Of a stretch of 64,000 bases of DNA, positions 62,012 to 64,000 are shown piece after piece. Under the pieces are notes generated by a model, which worked only from the letters and a program-made list of their open reading frames with translations, ran no database searches and had not been told where the DNA came from. A program made the position numbers and the translations under genes. How positions within the stretch are numbered: position 1 is the stretch's first letter; the number at the start of each line of letters is the position of its first letter. The DNA comes from Ferdinandcohnia humi_A. GTDB taxonomy: Bacteria > Bacillota > Bacilli > Bacillales > Bacillaceae_L. The DNA lies in contig JBLKRX010000002.1 of assembly GCA_047608075.1 (NCBI GenBank), positions 124,001 through 188,000 of the forward strand, written 5' to 3'.

Positions 62012-62256
62012 GTCTAGCGCAAGCGGCCACCCCCTCGAAGTCAAAGATGTACGGGCAATGAAAAATCAAAAAACAACTTTTATGCCACATAACATTTGCT
62101 TATTTGACTCTCACAGGACAAGGAAGTCTGATGGCAGCATAATCCTCGCACGAAGAATATGGAAAGCATTTTTGAGGAAGTACTGAGATCAATGTTTACG
62201 ACAGTAAGTGGTGGATGTTAGTAAACGTTCTTCCTCAATAGCACTTGCGTTTTTGT
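62012..62256 (+). repeat. Dispersed repeat family B, copy 5 (longest)
   Basis: Starts TCTAGCGCAAGCGGCCACC and ends AGCACTTGCGTTTTTG. Inside are GGCAATGAAAAATCAAAAAAC, CACATAACATTTGCTTATTTG and CCTCGCACGAAGAATATGG. It lies between mccB and its terminator. Confidence 0.78.
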
Positions 62257-62264
62257 TCTATATA

Positions 62265-63398
62265 CTACTTTAAGGCTTGCTCTAAATCTTCAATTAAATC
62301 TTCAATATCTTCTAAACCAACAGAGATACGTACTAAGCCATCAGTAATACCTAATTCAGCTCTACGTTCTTCTGGAATACTTGCATGAGTCATTTTAGCA
62401 GGCAATGATATTAGACTTTCTACGGCTCCTAGACTTTCAGCAAGTGTAAAGTATTTAACCTTATTTAATAATTGATCTGACTTTTCTCCACTACCCACAT
62501 CAAACGATACCATACCTCCAAAGCCCTTCGCTTGCTCCTTTGCGATGGAGTGATTAGGGTGTGTTTCGATGCCTGGATAAAAAATCCTTTCAACTGAAGG
62601 ATGATTTTGTAAGTATTCCACAATTTTTCTTGTGTTTTCTTCAGTTTCTTCCATACGGATCCCTAATGTACGGATTCCGCGAATTAATAACCATGAATCC
62701 TGTGGACCAAGAACTCCACCCGTTGAGTTTTGAACGAAATGCATTTCCTCTCCAAGTTCTTTTGAGTTCACTACAACAAGTCCAGCTACGACATCACTAT
62801 GACCGCCAATGTATTTTGTTGCACTGTGGAGAACAATATCGGCTCCAAGTGTAAGTGGTGTTTGCCAATATGGCGTACTAAAGGTGTTATCTACAATTGT
62901 GAGTATGTTATGTTCCTTCGCTAGCTTTGCTACTCCTTTAATATCTGTAATTTTTAATAAAGGATTTGTTGGTGTCTCGATATAGATAGCTCTTGTGTTA
63001 GTACGGATTTCACCTTTTATATTTTCTATGTTACTTGTATCAACAAATGTAGAATCAATCCCTAAGCGATTCAGAACTTTCGTCATGACACGATATGTTC
63101 CACCATAGACATCATCAGTTAATATAACATGGTCCCCACTATTAAATAGCATCATAACAGCCGTAATCGCAGCCATCCCCGATCCAAATGCAAAGCCTCT
63201 TTCTCCCTCTTCAAGATCCTTAATCAGTTCTTCCAACGCATGTCTTGTTGGATTTCCTGTACGAGAATATTCAAACCCTTTGTGTCCGCCAATACCTTCT
63301 TGTTTATACGTACTCACCTGATAAATTGGCGTTGTAACCGCCCCCGTATGAGGATCTCCCCCAACACCACCATGGATAAGTTTTGTTTTCCGTTTCAC
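62265..63398 (-). CDS. mccB: Cystathionine gamma-lyase / homocysteine gamma-lyase
   Basis: PLP enzyme of the Cys/Met metabolism family; YrhB/MccB releases cysteine from cystathionine in methionine-to-cysteine conversion. 377 residues. The PLP lysine is in LHSATKYIGGHSDVVAG. Also ETPTNPLLKITDI and YSRTGNPTRHALE. GTG start at 63398 behind AAGGAGG, which lies inside the last codons of mccA. A cystathionine gamma-synthase is excluded mainly by the mccA linkage. Confidence 0.92.
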   Translation of the reverse strand: MKRKTKLIHGGVGGDPHTGAVTTPIYQVSTYKQEGIGGHKGFEYSRTGNPTRHALEELIKDLEEGERGFAFGSGMAAITAVMMLFNSGDHVILTDDVYGGTYRVMTKVLNRLGIDSTFVDTSNIENIKGEIRTNTRAIYIETPTNPLLKITDIKGVAKLAKEHNILTIVDNTFSTPYWQTPLTLGADIVLHSATKYIGGHSDVVAGLVVVNSKELGEEMHFVQNSTGGVLGPQDSWLLIRGIRTLGIRMEETEENTRKIVEYLQNHPSVERIFYPGIETHPNHSIAKEQAKGFGGMVSFDVGSGEKSDQLLNKVKYFTLAESLGAVESLISLPAKMTHASIPEERRAELGITDGLVRISVGLEDIEDLIEDLEQALK

Positions 63399-63399
63399 G

Positions 63400-64000
63400 T
63401 TATATACCTCCTTCGTAGATTTTTTTACTCAAATAACGTTCACTTCCATCAGGAAAAATAGTTACGATCTTTGAATTTGGCTTTGCATGCTTCGCTTCTT
63501 CAAGAGCTGCATGTAAAGCTGCACCAGAGGAACTACCCACTAGAAGCCCTTCTATAAGGGCTAACTCTTTCACACGACGGAATGCATCCTCGTCTGATAC
63601 TGTATGAATACTATCAAAATGAGAAGGTTCCATATACGAAGGAATAAATTCCATTCCTATACCTTCTGTTTTATGGGGACCAGATTCACCGCCATTTAAG
63701 ATGGACCCTTCTGGTTCAACAATCACTGTTTTTATCTCACTATTTTTTTCTTTTAAGTATCTTGCAGTGCCTGCAAAAGTACCACCTGTTCCCGCTCCTG
63801 CTACGAACATATCAATGTTTCCATTGAGTTGCTCCCAAAGCTCAGGACCAAGTGTTTTATAATACGTATCTGGATTAGCTGGGTTAGCAAATTGTTGAGG
63901 GCAATAGGAATTCGGAATCTCCTTTAGAAGCTCTTCCGCTTTCTTAATAGCCCCCTTCATACCTTCCTTTGTTGGAGTATGAACAATTTCAGCACCCAAT
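63400..64000 (-). CDS. mccA: O-acetylserine-dependent cystathionine beta-synthase, 5' end outside window
   Basis: About the last 200 residues of a PLP beta-family enzyme (YrhA/MccA), which condenses homocysteine with O-acetylserine or serine to cystathionine. Visible motifs are QQFANPANPDTYYKTLGPE, FVAGAGTGGTFAGTARYL and VGSSSGAALHAALE. The frame is open to the window edge and no true start is seen. The stop lies 1 bp before mccB, so the pair is coupled. CysK is less likely, since mccB follows directly. Confidence 0.92.
   Translation of the reverse strand, partial: LGAEIVHTPTKEGMKGAIKKAEELLKEIPNSYCPQQFANPANPDTYYKTLGPELWEQLNGNIDMFVAGAGTGGTFAGTARYLKEKNSEIKTVIVEPEGSILNGGESGPHKTEGIGMEFIPSYMEPSHFDSIHTVSDEDAFRRVKELALIEGLLVGSSSGAALHAALEEAKHAKPNSKIVTIFPDGSERYLSKKIYEGGI

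Noticed and set aside
61811..62017. Plus-strand frame of 68 codons downstream of mccB
   Set aside because: Crosses the mccB terminator and the start of a family B repeat; no convincing ribosome binding site or homology.
1..64000. CRISPR array, prophage, insertion sequence, rRNA or tRNA genes
   Set aside because: No regularly spaced repeats with unique spacers, no phage or transposase genes, and no recognisable rRNA or tRNA sequences in the window.

Overview
The window is chromosomal core DNA of an AT-rich, endospore-forming, competence-capable member of the Bacillaceae (Bacillus sensu lato). Gene content and order follow the Bacillus subtilis dnaG–yqeG region closely, and many sporulation genes are present (spoIIP, gpr, yqfC, yqfD, sda, sigK, a ger operon). 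The species cannot be named from this alone. Most genes lie on the minus strand. Both ends cut a gene: dnaG on the left and mccA on the right.

Layout. 1-5168: dnaG, yqxD and ppsR-ccpN (carbon metabolism control), then repeat-rich DNA. 5169-8621: glyQ-glyS behind a T-box riboswitch with a clear promoter. 8621-14188: recO, yqzL, era, cdd, dgkA, ybeY, pgpH (ribosome assembly, envelope lipid recycling, c-di-AMP turnover). 14266-20526: phoH, yqfD, yqfC, yqfB, floA, nfeD, yqeY, rpsU. 20923-25818: yqeW, deoC, mtaB, rsmE, prmA. 25997-31170: the class I heat-shock genes hrcA-grpE-dnaK-dnaJ with promoter and CIRCE operator. 31259-38347: hemW, lepA, yqxA, spoIIP, gpr, rpsT. 38996-45741: holA, yqzM, comEC-comEB-comEA and divergent comER. 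45948-51280: yqeM, rsfS, yqeK, nadD, yhbY, aroE, yqeH, yqeG. 51542-53580: sda behind DnaA boxes, then divergent psd and pssA. 53630-60599: pepF, a spore-germinant receptor operon with a fourth small gene, and an uninterrupted sigK. 60645-64000: a cluster of very small ORFs (including yrzI), yrhC, and the mccB-mccA reverse-transsulfuration genes.

The main non-coding theme is dispersed intergenic repeats, which I sort into four families. A (about 105 bp) has two copies. B (about 150-245 bp, ends resembling AAAAGCGTAAGCGCC) has five copies and one possible remnant. C (about 140-255 bp, ends resembling TTTTGAACATCC) has three copies and a right-end fragment. D (about 260 bp) has two copies in opposite orientation. 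They resemble small non-autonomous or bcr-like Bacillus repeats. Several sit inside transcription units: between the glyQ T-box and glyQ, between dnaJ and prmA, between comEA and comEB, at the 3' end of yqeK, and upstream of sda, where the repeat edge can pair with the Shine-Dalgarno sequence. Copies of B and D share an internal module, so the elements look modular.

No obviously new multi-gene system was found. The observations most worth following are the RBS-sequestering hairpins at sda and yqfC, a complete miniature transcription unit for a 26-residue peptide near 61.4 kb, the repeat that supplies a gene's stop codon, and the missing conventional start of yqxD.
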